Notes under the pieces: model-generated
The model's database searches: none
Told to the model about the DNA's origin: nothing
What the model saw: the letters and a program-made list of their open reading frames with translations, nothing else
NCBI GenBank assembly: GCA_964035575.1
Contig: OZ037910.1
Location: 558,001-622,000, forward strand
Source of the DNA: Rhynchopus sp. YZ270_cl-10
Lineage: Eukaryota; Euglenozoa; Diplonemea; Diplonemida; Diplonemidae
DNA length: 64,000 nucleotides
Direction of reading: 5' to 3'
In this document: in pieces, positions 10,401-22,497 of the stretch
Layout of the letters: the number at the start of each line of letters is the position of its first letter
How positions within the stretch are numbered: position 1 is the stretch's first letter
Program-made: the position numbers and the translations under genes

Positions 10401-12392
10401 TCACAATTCATCAGTGTCCTGCCCGCTCTTTGCGTATAGACTCGCTATGAGAGGATTTGCCACTTTTTGCAGCTTCTGTAGTGCTTCACGGAAGTCCTCT
10501 TCTGAGCCGGTCTCAAAGCGTTCTTCCAGCCACGACAACGTTTCTGTTACATAGTCTACAAGGAAGGTTTTGTCCTCGTCTTCAAGCCGTCCTAATTTGT
10601 CATCATCGTGCAGCTGGGTGCGAAGGCTGTAAGCTGTGTTGTCCAACACATTTCTTGCCTCAATCCTTTTTTGTATCAGACGATCTTCCGCTGCAGCTTC
10701 TTCCGCTTCACGCACCGCCCTCTCGATATGTTCCTCTGTTAGCCGTTCATTGTCGTTTTGGATTTGCAACTCTGTAATAGAAGATGAAGCAGTGTCTCGC
10801 GCAGATACCATCAAAATACCGTTTTCATCCACCTCAAATGAAACAACAACCTGGGGTATGCCTCGATAAACAGGGGCAATGCCGTTCAGCTCGAATTTCC
10901 CAAGAAGATTGCAGTGTTGTGTCAAAGCGCGCTCCCCTTCGAAGATTTGGACAGCAACGCTGGTTTGTCCGTCTCGTGTTGTTGTGAAGGTTTGGCTGCC
11001 ACTAGCAGGGCGGGGTGTGTTTCTTGGAATAATTTTTGACATAACACCACCCGCAGTTTCGATTCCAAGAGAAAGCGGTACCACATCGGCGACAATAACG
11101 TTCACATCTGCCCCGCTCATTACTGCACCCTGCATTGCAGCGCCATACGCGACCGCTTCATCGACATTCACCTTAGCATCCGACGGACGTCCAAAATAAT
11201 CCTCCAAAATCTGTCTAACCTTTGGAATCCTTGTAGACCCACCCACCAAGACGACTTCGGTAATATCAGATGGCGCCATATCCGCATCAATCAACGCTGA
11301 TTTAACAGTATCCAACGTTTTCTTGAAGAGGTCCAGGTTTAGGGCCTCAAATTTCGCTCTCGTAATTTTTTCGGAAAAATCGAAGTTGGGAAGAAGATTG
11401 TCGATTTCAAGAGAAGCTTCTGGTTGGGATGACAGCTGTCGTTTTGCGGTTTCACAAGCGGAGCGGAGACGGGATATTGCAGTAGGGTTTTTGGTGATAC
11501 TATACCCATACTTTTTTTGGATCAAATCCACAAAATGGGTGACAATTCGAGTGTCAAAATCTTCTCCTCCCAGATGGGTGTCACCGTTGGTAGATAAAAC
11601 CTCAAAAAATCCGTCATCCATTTGGAGTACCGATACATCGAACGTTCCGCCCCCTAGGTCAAAGACTAACACATTTGACTCCATGACCCGCCCTGACGTA
11701 GAAGAGTCTTCATTGCCTACCCCATAAGCGATCGCGGCTGCTGTAGGTTCGTTCATGATTCGGATAACGTTTAGCCCTGCAATGGTTCCCGCAGTTTTCG
11801 TTGCTTTGCGTTGTGCGTCTGTAAAATATGCGGGTACAGTTACCACAGCATTTGTCACATTCTCCCCTAAATATGCCTCAGAAATTGCCCGCATCTTTGC
11901 TAAAATCATTCCAGAGATTTCTTCTGTACTGTATTCCCTTTGCTTATTGTGTTCTAATACAGATACTAAGGGTTCGTCAGAACGTCCAGAAATCACAGAA
12001 TACTCTAATCTCTTCAGATCTGCTGCAACAGCGGGGTCGGAGAGGCGCATTCCTACCAGTCGTTTTATGGCGGAAATTGTGTTGGTTGGGTTGGCGGAAA
12101 GTTGGTTGCGTGCTCCATCTCCTACTAGCCGCCCTGAAGGGGTAAATGCCACTACAGAAGGGGTAATGCGATTCCCCATTTCATTTGGTATTATCTCAAC
12201 CTGTCCTTCCCGCCATACTCCGACCACTGAATACGTTGTTCCCAGGTCAATACCAAGAACCGGTCCCTTTATAGTCTCCGGCGGTGCTCCTCTGCAACTC
12301 TGTAAAGCAAGGATCATGACTAACATCATCAAAAAGGAGCGTTGAACGGCGTGTCTCCTTCTACGATTATTCGGAACGTATTTTATATCCAT
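10401..12392 (-). CDS. HSPA5: ER-lumenal Hsp70 (BiP/GRP78)
   Basis: This intronless gene encodes 663 residues. A basic start and hydrophobic segment (about 20-31, LMMLVMILAL) form a likely signal peptide. Then come the Hsp70 nucleotide-binding signature GIDLGTTYS (47-55), DLGGGTFDVSVL, a complete substrate-binding domain and helical lid, and a C-terminal DTDEL. Together the signal peptide and the KDEL-type tail place it in the ER lumen, where BiP folds secretory proteins, gates the translocon and senses unfolded-protein stress. The length matches BiP (about 650). TDEL is a variant of KDEL/HDEL. ATG 12392 is the first in frame. A shorter start at the internal MMLV is possible. Confidence 0.95.
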   Translation of the reverse strand: MDIKYVPNNRRRRHAVQRSFLMMLVMILALQSCRGAPPETIKGPVLGIDLGTTYSVVGVWREGQVEIIPNEMGNRITPSVVAFTPSGRLVGDGARNQLSANPTNTISAIKRLVGMRLSDPAVAADLKRLEYSVISGRSDEPLVSVLEHNKQREYSTEEISGMILAKMRAISEAYLGENVTNAVVTVPAYFTDAQRKATKTAGTIAGLNVIRIMNEPTAAAIAYGVGNEDSSTSGRVMESNVLVFDLGGGTFDVSVLQMDDGFFEVLSTNGDTHLGGEDFDTRIVTHFVDLIQKKYGYSITKNPTAISRLRSACETAKRQLSSQPEASLEIDNLLPNFDFSEKITRAKFEALNLDLFKKTLDTVKSALIDADMAPSDITEVVLVGGSTRIPKVRQILEDYFGRPSDAKVNVDEAVAYGAAMQGAVMSGADVNVIVADVVPLSLGIETAGGVMSKIIPRNTPRPASGSQTFTTTRDGQTSVAVQIFEGERALTQHCNLLGKFELNGIAPVYRGIPQVVVSFEVDENGILMVSARDTASSSITELQIQNDNERLTEEHIERAVREAEEAAAEDRLIQKRIEARNVLDNTAYSLRTQLHDDDKLGRLEDEDKTFLVDYVTETLSWLEERFETGSEEDFREALQKLQKVANPLIASLYAKSGQDTDEL

Positions 12393-12611
12393 TGTTTGAC
12401 AACAAGAGAGGGAAAGGTTTGAGAGAATTAACCTTGATCGGTTTTAGTGTTTGAAAAATTCTTTTTTTGGTGGTCTTTACCAAAAGAGAGTTGAAGGGGA
12501 GAGAAGAGAAAAAGAGATGTAGTGGTGTAGAATATTAAATCCTGTTAAATTTAGGGGTCTTATAAGGAGGATAAGGGGGAGGAGATGAGAGGGGAGTAGT
12601 AAAGTATCTTA

Positions 12612-12727
12612 CACCTGATTTTTACCTCGCTTACAGGCGCGTAAAGGCCCGTACAGGACCGTATAGGCCAAACCCCATCCATTTTTCCCAGCCTTTACGC
12701 GCCTATACGCGGGGTAAAAATCAGGTG
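12612..12727. repeat. Foldback element upstream of BiP
   Basis: A 116-bp inverted-repeat unit. CACCTGATTTTTACC (12612-12626) pairs with 12713-12727, and GGCGCGTAAAGGC (12636-12648) pairs with 12691-12703. It looks like a small foldback MITE about 220 bp upstream of the BiP start codon. No clear target duplication was seen. Confidence 0.7.
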
Positions 12728-13745
12728 GATCTTACACCCATTTGCAAAAAAAATGGGGGGGTTGTAGAGACCCTTGCGAATGGTGTCGTTTATATCAAGG
12801 AGGGGGAAAAAAGGGGGTAGCGATGATGCATTTTCTTTTTCTTTTTCTTTTTCATCTCCCGTTTCTTTTTCATCACATCAACAAATTAGCTAGAGATCCC
12901 GCTGGGGGTGTTTTTTTTTGGGCGCATTTTGCTTTATTTTGCTTTTTTGTTGTTCTTCAATTTGGAGCTCGAATCACAGAAGAAGAAGAAGAAAAACATT
13001 TTTTGGGTAATGGTTTCGCTCTTTCAGGAAATATTCAACAGCTTGTACAAAAAGACATCCACACGTCCCCAACTGTTAGGCTTCTTAGCTTTTTAAGTAT
13101 CGCAATTATTTTTCACAATACGGCGTGGCAGATGAGAATAAAAAAAATTGAGACAAAAGAAAAAACACACCCGTAGATGAGTCGCCCAGCTCTAAGTTGG
13201 GGTCTAACCCCAACGGCGTACACCTAAAAGCCCTGTATTGGACTGAACACGTTCCTAAACCCCACTCCGCCCCCCCTTCCCTTTCTGGTTACCCTCCCAA
13301 CCCTACTTTTATTGAACAAATTTTGCGAAAATTGTATGAGGGCAGACACAGGGTGGTATCCAACCGCCACCGCCACCACCCGCACCACCCTAAGGGCCAT
13401 ATTCTGCGCAAGAATTACCCTCACTGGGCATCACAACCACCCCGCAGCACTCTTGAGAACTACTCCCACCTCAACGCGAAACACAGTCCACAGCCTCTCT
13501 CTGTCAGCACTCCATGAAAGTTGACCTTGAAAAATACACCCCCTGTGAACAGTGTACCTTTGGTACAATGAGGGACGTACCGGGGGGGGTGGACACCCCA
13601 ACCATGCACCCTCCTACACCCATTTTTCGAGGCTACCGTTCATGTAAGATGAAAAGCACACCGACAAAAAAGCCTTCTTACAGACAAAGCAAGGTGAAGA
13701 CATTTGAGACCTCTTCATCAACGCAATATTTGCTCTTCCTTCGCT
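12728..13745. other. Intergenic region between the Vps34 3' end and BiP
   Basis: Short plus-strand open frames at 13197-13517 and 13514-13810 have no recognisable domain, and the second overlaps the end of the Vps34 gene. A short GTGAACAGTGT sequence near 13545 resembles one near 34596. No gene is supported. Confidence 0.4.
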
Positions 13746-16700
13746 CTAATCACGTAGCTGAACAACACGCTCATGAACAATGTCAGCGAGACGTCCAAAG
13801 ACAGAGTTAATCGCCTCATTGAGGATATCGAGGAAGTAGTTGGTTGCTTCTGAGTCGTTCAGGTCGAGACGCAGCTTCGCTTCGACAGAGCGGATGCGTG
13901 CACAGACGTCTTTCGTGGAGCGTACGTCGGCAGTCAGGTCAGGGATGTTGGCCTCCGTCATCATCGCCAAAGAGTTGATGATAAGACCGCTATGCTTGCG
14001 CACAATGTTAAACGCACTGCAGCACAGCTTCTTGAACTCGTTGTACCTGACAGAGTCGAGACCACCCATTGCGTCCACCATGTCCTTCCGCAGCTTCAGG
14101 GGCGGAGGAAACGGTTTCGGGTCTTTACCAAGAATGAATCCAAAGTCGATATGCAGAATTCTCCCATCCTTTGTGACAAGAAGGTTCTCAAGATGGCGGT
14201 CACTGTGAAGGGGTGAGGGTATTTGAAAGTTACTTGTGTCTCTTCGAGTTGTTAAGTATCGTGTTGCGTTGAAGCATCCACACCAATGATCACCAAAAAA
14301 TTGACGCAGAAATTTAATTTCTGGTCTTGTTGAGGGGAAGGGGGAAGGGGTAAGGGGTGGTTAAAAAGTAGTTGCATGGCGGTGAAGTAAATTGACTGTG
14401 GTTTGACGTTGTGGTGTTCACCGTTTGGCTCACGGTCTTTCTGTGTATAGTCATCCTTTTTTTTTGATCACAAACCGTTCGGAAAAACTAAAAGACATAC
14501 CCAATCCCCAGGATGAAGGTGATAATCGCGTATCCAGCATTGCTCTTAACCCAGTTGTCGAGACACTCATTGGAAAGCCCAAACTCTCCTGTTGGGTCGT
14601 GGTTGTGCTGCTTCAGGAAGCCGTGGATGTTTTTGAGGATATCCTGCAACTCAACAACATCTGGCACGAGGCCGATGAAACCCTCACTGACACTGGTCGC
14701 AAGAACTCTGTAGGGCGTGAGCTTCAGGTCCAAGCCGTCCTGCCTGAGTAGCTTGTCTATCATGGTGATGGTCTGCATGACCAGCTGGTCCTGGCGGATG
14801 TCGTCTCCACTCTTGTACATCAGCCTCAGCTGGCCTTTGGAGTCGGCTCGGTTGAAGGATATCGCTGTAGGGAGGGGTTATTTTATTTTGTTGATCAAAT
14901 AGAAGTGAAATGCTATTATTTCAGGCACGATGTCACACAAAAAAACGCTGGAAAAAAGAAAAGTAAAAAGAAAATAGTGTAGGAGGGGGAGGATTTAAGA
15001 ATTAATTTCACAATATTTTCTAAAGAGAAAAAGAGGCAAAAGGACAAAAAAAATTATAAGATGAAACCTAAGACTCTCCGTGCTTAGGTAAATAAAGTTG
15101 CATCGGGTGGACCCAACCATGTCCGAAAACCATTGTTGTGTCGACAATCGAGTAATCCTACCAAGAGAATTCGGGTATGTACTATTTGTGGTTTACATCA
15201 AAAGAATAAATTTTCGGATACTTTACAAAAGAGAAAGTACACGGTGTTCAAACCGATACATCCCCAAGGAGAGAGAAAACAGGCTACCATACCCATAGGC
15301 ATCTTCGCACTCTTGAAGAGATACATATCTTCCGGCACAATCGAACCCAATCCAATCCCAGGGAAGATAGGAGAAGTAATCTGTGTGGTGTTTTTTATGT
15401 GATTTATTTTTCCCTTTTTTCGCAGAGCGGTCCAAGAAACTCCAGTTTGTTTGTTTTTATGTAAAGTATGTAATAAATATTGTTGATATTTGTTACTGCA
15501 ATCCCACTGACTACCTGGTCATGAAGACATGGCTTCATAAATATATTGAATATCGTCAATATATTGATTTGGTGATGAATATTATTGATTGAATATTGAA
15601 AGTGTCAATAATATTGACTGAAAACTGTCAATATTTCAATAATATTGAAATATTGATCATATTATTGAATATTGACGTTGCAGTGCCTGCTTTTTCCTTG
15701 ACGGGAGGCCATAGCTATGAATAAGACTTGGGGACCCGGGACCCGGTTATTCTCAGTGGGACTGGGCACAATATGTCGAAAACGCTGTGAAAACGCCTGA
15801 AAGCGGGTCAGGGACCCGGGCGCGGGAGGGTGGTGGGGCCTGGATGGAGGGGTATTCCCAATCCCTAGGACTGGGACTGTACCCGTGCCCAGTACCCGTC
15901 CTAGTTCTAGTCCTGGGACAGTACCCGGGACCCAGCTTATTCTCAGCTCCCTTCCAGCCACAGAGTGGAGAGGCAAAGGGTCAAACTTTTCTGTTGAAGC
16001 CATGTGCGCAACATTTCAAAGATTGTGCCATAAATCGCACATTATCACAGCCAAACTATAGCATGGATAGGGTAGAGCTGCGGGCTACCGCTCGTAATTC
16101 CTAAACACCTGTGTTTAGGTTTTTAAGGTTGCTGCCCTCCCAGTGCCCTCCTGGTGCACCCACCCGAAAATGCACCAAAGTGTAAGATTTTTTCGGCGTT
16201 GGAAAGATTGGGCCTCAAAAATGCGGATCACCAAATCAGATCTGAGATATTTGTTTTTAATTCCTATTTTTGTGTCACGAGTTTACGTGGGAAATGCTTT
16301 AGAAACGTGCGTTAAAGTACCCTATGGGCAAAACAGGCGTTTTTCACCAAAAACCGGGATTTCGCCTTTTTGGGTGGTTTTTTGGGCCCATACCCGGCTA
16401 TATGGACTGGGATACGCGATTCTGGGGTGCTAGAACCAGGTCTAGGCCGCACAGGGGTACTTCTGTGGGCAAAAACAACCCACAAAACCATGCACTGCGT
16501 TGTGTTCTGTGACCATTCAGGTGTTTTAGCTAGTGTACGAGGCGTTGCGATCGATTTGGTTTCGTTCTCGCTCATCAACCACACGAGCTAGCAAAAAATA
16601 TTTAGGATTCGCAAAACCAAATTTTGTCCGCGCCGCAGGCGCACGGTGCGCTACTTTTTTATGAGAGTTGCGAACATACATTTGAAAAATCCATCATCCA

Positions 16701-19473
16701 CATGTCTTCTTTTATGAGAGGATCAGTGAGTAAATAGTTCCGCTTATGGGCCCAGGAGGCTTCCCCTGGTCAGGGGTGGGGTTTGCTGCTTGGAGAGGAG
16801 GTTGTTCTGGGTACATTTTGAAACGTGCTAAAACGCAGTCGAGCTCATGCAAAGGGTAGGAGGTGGGTGTTCCGTACCGTAAGAGAACGGAGGCGGTTCA
16901 CAACCGCTCGACGAATCACGCGACCTCTTTATACCCCAGCCTTTTTAACAGCCAAAAAAACTCTATGATTTTGCACGTGTTACCGTGGGACTCTAAGGGC
17001 AATCATGGCTCAGTTCGTAAACGCGCACGTGCCATTCAGTGCCATTGCGGGGGAGCGACTTGCCTTGTGGCATCAGATGGCTCCTTAGTGGGGGGATCTA
17101 CGCGGACAGTGAGAGGGGGTGGGTGGGGAACAGCATTCTCTACCTGGCTTCTGAAGAAGGGTGTCTTCCCTTGGGGCTACCGCGAAGTGCAATGCGGACT
17201 CGAGAAGTCATGTGGAATTTTGTCATAGTTGGTATCACACAAGTCGCCATATTTTTTGCATTTTTTTGGTCCGAAGTTCAATTACCAGTCCTGGAAATTG
17301 GGGCAATTTTTTTGTGCCTCAACTCGGGCATGTTTTTATGTGTGGTGCACGAGTTGTGTGAGGTTGGAAGATGCAGAACCAGTTTCCAAGGGGCGCAAGA
17401 CCATTGTGTGAAGGAAAGTGTCAATATATTGATCAATATATTGATCAATATTTGCAAATATTGAATGGGAAATTTACACGGTAAAAGTGTCAATATATTG
17501 AAAATTTACTACGTGATATTGATCAATATATTGATATTGAAAAAAACGTGAAAAAAAATATTGAATATATTTATGAAGCCATGTGAAGAGAGAAACCTCT
17601 TTTAAAAAAATGCGAAGAAGTTGCCCTTTTCTTAAACACAATTGATATTTTTTACCCCCCTTTTCCCCCCATCTCTCCTCCATACCTTCGGCTGTATAAG
17701 CGATTCATCACAATCCGCGTCCGGTTGAGGTTCGTCATCCGCTAATACAGCAGCAGCAGTGTGTGGTGTGATGGAGGTGTTACTGACTTGGGTGTTTGGG
17801 TTGTAGTGCGTCAGGTGCGCCATGCCTGACTTCGCCGATGCAGCAATCGATTTACCAAAGTTAACAAACCCCCCACCATGCTGTCCTCCCCCTGCCCCTT
17901 CATGGTCTGCACCACTGAAGAGCTCTTTCAACCCACAACCACCATCTGTGACTATACTGATTGCTTTATCCTTTTTCTTCGACCTCGAACTGCTTGAAGA
18001 ACTAATCTCTGCTTGCAACGTCGCCAAACACTTCATCAGCTGCACCTGCCTTTCCAACCTTGCCTTGAACAGCGCGGGGATGGATACAGTTATTTTATGA
18101 CACACCCTTTTGTACATGGCACCCAGTTCATTGCCTTCGTGCGTCTCGACTGTAGCGTACCAATAAAGCCATGAGCATAGCTCCCAATCCTTCGCAGAGT
18201 GGGTGAGGAGAAGGTCAAGAAGAGTGGAGTTTAAAGGGTCTTTATCGTAGCGAAGTGCTTGGACCAGTTGGAGGAGGATTCCGGTTAAGGTGTCAATGCT
18301 TTCTTCACCAAGGCGTGTAACAGCGTGGTTGCGTACAGGGCTGATTCCTTTGAAATAGCCTCCAAGAAGTTCTAAACAGTCGTCTAAAGTTAACCCACCC
18401 CAGCCGGAAATGAGAGATCGCGCCATGCCTTCTTCCTTAACATCGCCCCAGTCAACGCAGCGCATGAATTTGCAAAACCCAAGCTTGTTTTTGGAGAGAA
18501 AAAAGCGGAAGTGCCACAACAAATTCCCGTCCTCGGTTGCAGGTGGCGCGAGAGGGGAGAGACGGAGAATTGCCTGGATCTTTGCGTACTGTGCTGCATT
18601 TGGTTTGAGGTCTGGGTCCACTGCGAGGTGTTGGAATTTTAGGATTTTGACAGCTTTGTGTTCACAAGGGTTTTCTGCATGTTCAATCCCAGCGTCTCGC
18701 AGTGTAACCAAACCCCCATTAGGTACCGGCTGATACGACCCTGCAATCGGTGAATGAACAGATAAATTAAATACTGGAAGCCCAAATACTGGGAAGTCAA
18801 TTACTAAGCAGGCCTCCCGATGCGCATCTTCGGTTCGTTTCAACTCTGCAATCTTTGCTCCTGCCACACGGTCCAGCCATTCCACTCGACCCAACTCATT
18901 TAGGTTGTACTGCACAACCCGCTTCTCCGTTTTTAAGGCAAAGCTTTTATTCCGAATTTTTCCTAATGTTGTAGAAAACTCTCCTCCATCTGCTTTGACA
19001 TCGGGGTGTATTTGGAGCCGTCTTTTTGATCGTTTAATTTGTCCTCTTGAGGAAAATACGTAGGAAGAGGTAGCACCGTAGGGTTCAGATGAAGCTGAGC
19101 TATACAACGTGAAACATACTAATGTGTCTAGGGAAAGATCGCAGTATTTGATGGGAAATCGAATCCATTGCTTCCAACGATATTTTCCGGTTGAAGTCGG
19201 TACCGATCTCGATCGATTCGTGTGTGCTGGAGCACAAAGCTCAATCCCCGCGGAAAACAGCTGAACCACAACAAACATATCATCCTCCGGCCCCACACCA
19301 GCCTCCGCAGCCCCCACCTCCACTTCCTCCAGCCTCACCCTGAACTCCTCTTCCACGTCGATCGAGGCAGCGTATACCGGACCCCCTGCACCCTGAGCTA
19401 CTTCGCCTGACGCCATAACATCTCCCACCCCGCTTCCAAGCGAGGTCGCGTTTACTAAACCATCTGCAATCAT
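13746..19473 (-). CDS. PIK3C3: Class III phosphatidylinositol 3-kinase (Vps34)
   Basis: The gene makes PI3P from phosphatidylinositol on endosome and autophagosome membranes, in complex with Vps15 and Vps30/Atg6 homologues. Exons, in order of translation, are 19473-17686, 15380-15293, 14864-14501 and 14202-13746. All reading phases match, giving 898 residues (human about 887). The first exon encodes the C2 and helical PIK domains plus a Ser/Lys-rich stretch. The 88-bp second exon carries SIVPEDMYLFKSAKMPM, matching the start of the Vps34 kinase domain. Then follow MYKSGDDIRQDQ, LKLTPYRVLATS, the catalytic DRHLEN (748-753) and DFG (766-768). Donors are GTATGG or GTATGT, acceptors CACAG or TACAG. 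Intron 1 (17685-15381, 2305 bp) is swollen by a transposon. ATG 19473 is the first in frame. Confidence 0.95.
14227..14287. repeat. 60-bp dispersed repeat in Vps34 intron 3
   Basis: A segment containing GTTACTTGTGTCTCTTCG and CGTGTTGCGTTGAAGCATCC recurs almost unchanged at 41207-41267, next to the P-loop ATPase genes. It has no recognisable RNA fold or transposon end. Confidence 0.7.
15527..17584. mobile_element. 2.06-kb TIR transposon in Vps34 intron 1
   Basis: Terminal inverted repeats at 15527-15553 (starting ACATGGCTTCATAAATATAT) and 17558-17584 match at 26 of 27 bases. GAAG flanks both sides and may be the target duplication. Just inside each end are ATATTGATCAATATATTGA-type AT-rich repeats. 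The interior has GGGACCCGGG repeats, an R3-family repeat (16095-16612) and one B-type palindrome (16630-16654). No transposase frame was seen, so it is non-autonomous. It lies wholly within the intron and leaves both splice sites intact. Confidence 0.75.
16095..16612 (-). repeat. R3 dispersed repeat, copy 1
   Basis: This repeat has CCTAAACAC at or near each end, including the hairpin CCTAAACACCTGTGTTTAGG (about 16101-16120). Its interior contains AAAACCGGGATTT, a GGGTGGTTTTTTGGGCCCAT segment and GTAAGATTTTTTCGGC. Related copies lie on the other strand at 50876-51400 and, shorter, at 51567-51907. It sits inside the transposon in Vps34 intron 1. Confidence 0.65.
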
Positions 19474-19847
19474 TTTCAATTAAATTCAAAGGCGGGGAAA
19501 AAAATAGGAGGGTTTTTATTGTGTATAAGGGGGAAAAGAGAGTGTTGCCCCGCCTCTGGAAAATGGTTTGTGATATTGTTTGGGTAGAGGGGGTAAGGGT
19601 AGGTGTTGGTCTATGGAGAGTAGTTGGCTTTCTGATTTGTTCTCATACCTGGAGAGGACAATAGTGGGCTCGTGGGATGTGTTGTGTAGGTAGGTGGTGT
19701 TAGCGGAGAGGAACAGCAGAGGAAGTGTAAGAGGTAAGAGCAGAGAGGGTGATGTGAGTAAAGGGGGGGTGTGGTGTGTGTGTGGGGAGTGGTCTTTTTT
19801 TTGATTCATTGCAACCTTCTGTACTCCTGATTGGTACCACCTCACAT
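19474..19847. other. Vps34 upstream / RPL3 downstream region
   Basis: These 374 bp separate the Vps34 start codon from the stop codon of RPL3 copy A. The last 31 bp belong to the RPL3 tandem duplication. No gene or clear motif was seen. Confidence 0.5.
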
Positions 19848-21090
19848 TTACTGTGCCTTGGCAATGTCCTTCTTGCGCTGTCCCATGAACTTGGCGCGCT
19901 CGGCCTGGGTCTGGAAGTGTCCGTGTCCCTGCTTCGACGAGGTGTCGATGAACTTAAGGGTCACCTGCTCCTGGGCGGCACGGTTGGTCTGGGGTGCCAG
20001 AGGGCGACGCATGGTGATCACACGCTTGGTGGGTCCGGGGATGGATCCCTGTGGTGTGGGGTGTGATGTGTGGGAAGGTGGTGTGAAGTATTATATGAGA
20101 GCATACCTTGAGCATGACGTACTCGTTGTTGACCTCACCGTAGTGGGGGAATCCACCCAGGGGGGTGATGTCCTTGGGGGTGATGTCAATGGCGGTGGTG
20201 GCGTTACCCTTGTCGGTCTTTCCAGCGGCCTCACCGATCTTGTAGATCTTCTTGTTCAGCTCGGTACGGTGGTGGAAACCGTTCTGACCCGCGCGGGCCA
20301 CCGTGTACGAGACACGGGAAGGATGCCATGCTCCAATGCAGGCAACCTTGCGCAGACCTCTGTGCGACTTACGGGGCAGACGGGACACACCCCAACGGTG
20401 CACAACACCCTCGAATCCGTGACCACGGGACACGGCGATCACGTCGCAGTGCTCGGAGTCCTTGAAGACCTGGCCAACCGACACGCTCTGCTCAAGGAGC
20501 TTCTCGGCGAAGGCGAGCTTTCCCTGCATGTCTCCTCCGTTCACCTGGATCTCGCAGACGTCGGCCTTGCGCTTGCCGAGCTTCAGCTTGCTGGGCTGGG
20601 TGTGGACGAGCACACGGAGCACGGTCGCGTTCTTGGAGAGGCGGGCCAGCTGCTTCTTGCGGTCCTCACCGTCAGCCTTGAAGTTGGCGGTGTGCTTGGT
20701 GAAGGCCTTCTTCTTCGATGCGTACCAAGTACGGTAGTAGCGACGGAGGAGGGGCTCTCCGAGCTTCTGTGCCCACATGGTGGTCACAGCGCGCATTCCG
20801 CGGGCAGAGGGCTTGTATCCGACGATACCGACAACCACCATCTCGGGGCAGTCAAGGATGGTCACGGGCTCGCAGACCTCCTTCTTGTGCATCTTGGATC
20901 CGGCACGGTCCAGGTCACGCACAATGTGGGACATACCCGCCTTGTAGGCCATGAAGGCGGTCAGGTGGGGCTCCTGGGTCTGGTCATCCTTGGGGAAGGA
21001 CCTGACGCGACCACGGACGTGGGTGCACCTCTTGCGGGGAAGGTATCCCAAATGGCCGTGACGCGGCTGCTCAAACTTACGGTGGGACAT
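19848..21090 (-). CDS. RPL3: Ribosomal protein L3 (uL3), copy A
   Basis: This is 60S ribosomal protein uL3, which lies near the peptidyl transferase centre. The exons are 21090-20107 and 20048-19848, with a 58-bp intron (GTATGC to CACAG) placed between codons, giving 394 residues. The protein starts MSHRKFEQPRHGHLGYLPRK and holds the conserved GHGFEGVVHRWGV and ACIGAWHPSRVSYTVARAGQ segments. Its length matches the family (about 390-405). It is a tandem partner of copy B, 1407 bp away, with an identical protein. Confidence 0.97.
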
Positions 21091-21254
21091 TTTGTTGAAA
21101 GGTTTTAGGTATCTGTTTGGGGAGATGATTAGGGTGCAGGAAAATACTATTTGGTGCAGAGGAAAACAATGGGACAATGTGAGTGGGGAGGGGTCCATCC
21201 ATTGGAAACGTAGAGTCTTCTTGATCTGTACTCCTGATTGGTACCACCTCACAT

Positions 21255-22497
21255 TTACTGTGCCTTGGCAATGTCCTTCTTGCGCTGTCCCATGAACTTG
21301 GCGCGCTCGGCCTGGGTCTGGAAGTGTCCGTGTCCCTGCTTCGACGAGGTGTCGATGAACTTAAGGGTCACCTGCTCCTGGGCGGCACGGTTGGTCTGGG
21401 GTGCCAGAGGGCGACGCATGGTGATCACGCGCTTGGTGGGTCCGGGGATGGATCCCTGTGGTGTGGGGTGTGATGTGTGGAAAGGTGGTGTGAAATATTA
21501 TATGAGAGCATACCTTGAGCATGACGTACTCGTTGTTGACCTCACCGTAGTGGGGGAATCCACCCAGGGGGGTGATGTCCTTGGGGGTGATGTCAATGGC
21601 GGTGGTGGCGTTACCCTTGTCGGTCTTTCCAGCGGCCTCACCGATCTTGTAGATCTTCTTGTTCAGCTCGGTACGGTGGTGGAAACCGTTCTGACCCGCG
21701 CGGGCCACCGTGTACGAGACACGGGAAGGATGCCATGCTCCAATGCAGGCAACCTTGCGCAGACCTCTGTGCGACTTACGGGGCAGACGGGACACACCCC
21801 AACGGTGCACAACACCCTCGAATCCGTGACCACGGGACACGGCGATCACGTCGCAGTGCTCGGAGTCCTTGAAGACCTGGCCAACCGACACGCTCTGCTC
21901 GAGGAGCTTCTCGGCGAAGGCGAGCTTTCCCTGCATGTCTCCTCCGTTCACCTGGATCTCGCAGACGTCGGCCTTGCGCTTGCCGAGCTTCAGCTTGCTG
22001 GGCTGGGTGTGGACGAGCACACGGAGCACGGTCGCGTTCTTGGAGAGGCGGGCCAGCTGCTTCTTGCGGTCCTCACCGTCAGCCTTGAAGTTGGCGGTGT
22101 GCTTGGTGAAGGCCTTCTTCTTCGATGCGTACCAGGTACGGTAGTAGCGACGGAGGAGGGGCTCTCCGAGCTTCTGTGCCCACATGGTGGTCACAGCGCG
22201 CATTCCGCGGGCAGAGGGCTTGTATCCGACGATACCGACAACCACCATCTCGGGGCAGTCAAGAATGGTCACGGGCTCGCAGACCTCCTTCTTGTGCATC
22301 TTGGATCCGGCACGGTCCAGGTCACGCACAATGTGGGACATACCCGCCTTGTAGGCCATGAAGGCGGTCAGGTGGGGCTCCTGGGTCTGGTCATCCTTGG
22401 GGAAGGACCTGACGCGACCACGGACGTGGGTGCACCTCTTGCGGGGGAGGTATCCCAAATGGCCGTGACGCGGCTGCTCAAACTTACGGTGGGACAT
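21255..22497 (-). CDS. RPL3: Ribosomal protein L3 (uL3), copy B
   Basis: The exons are 22497-21514 and 21455-21255, giving 394 residues and the same protein as copy A. At least five synonymous third-position changes separate the coding sequences, and the 58-bp introns differ by a few bases. The gene appears intact, with its own short 5' flank. It is followed closely upstream by the second RPS3A copy on the same strand, so two ribosomal protein genes are clustered here. Whether both RPL3 copies are expressed cannot be told. Confidence 0.97.

Noticed and set aside
13197-13810. Two plus-strand frames of about 100 residues
   Set aside because: No domain, low-complexity His/Pro content, and the second runs into the end of the Vps34 coding region.
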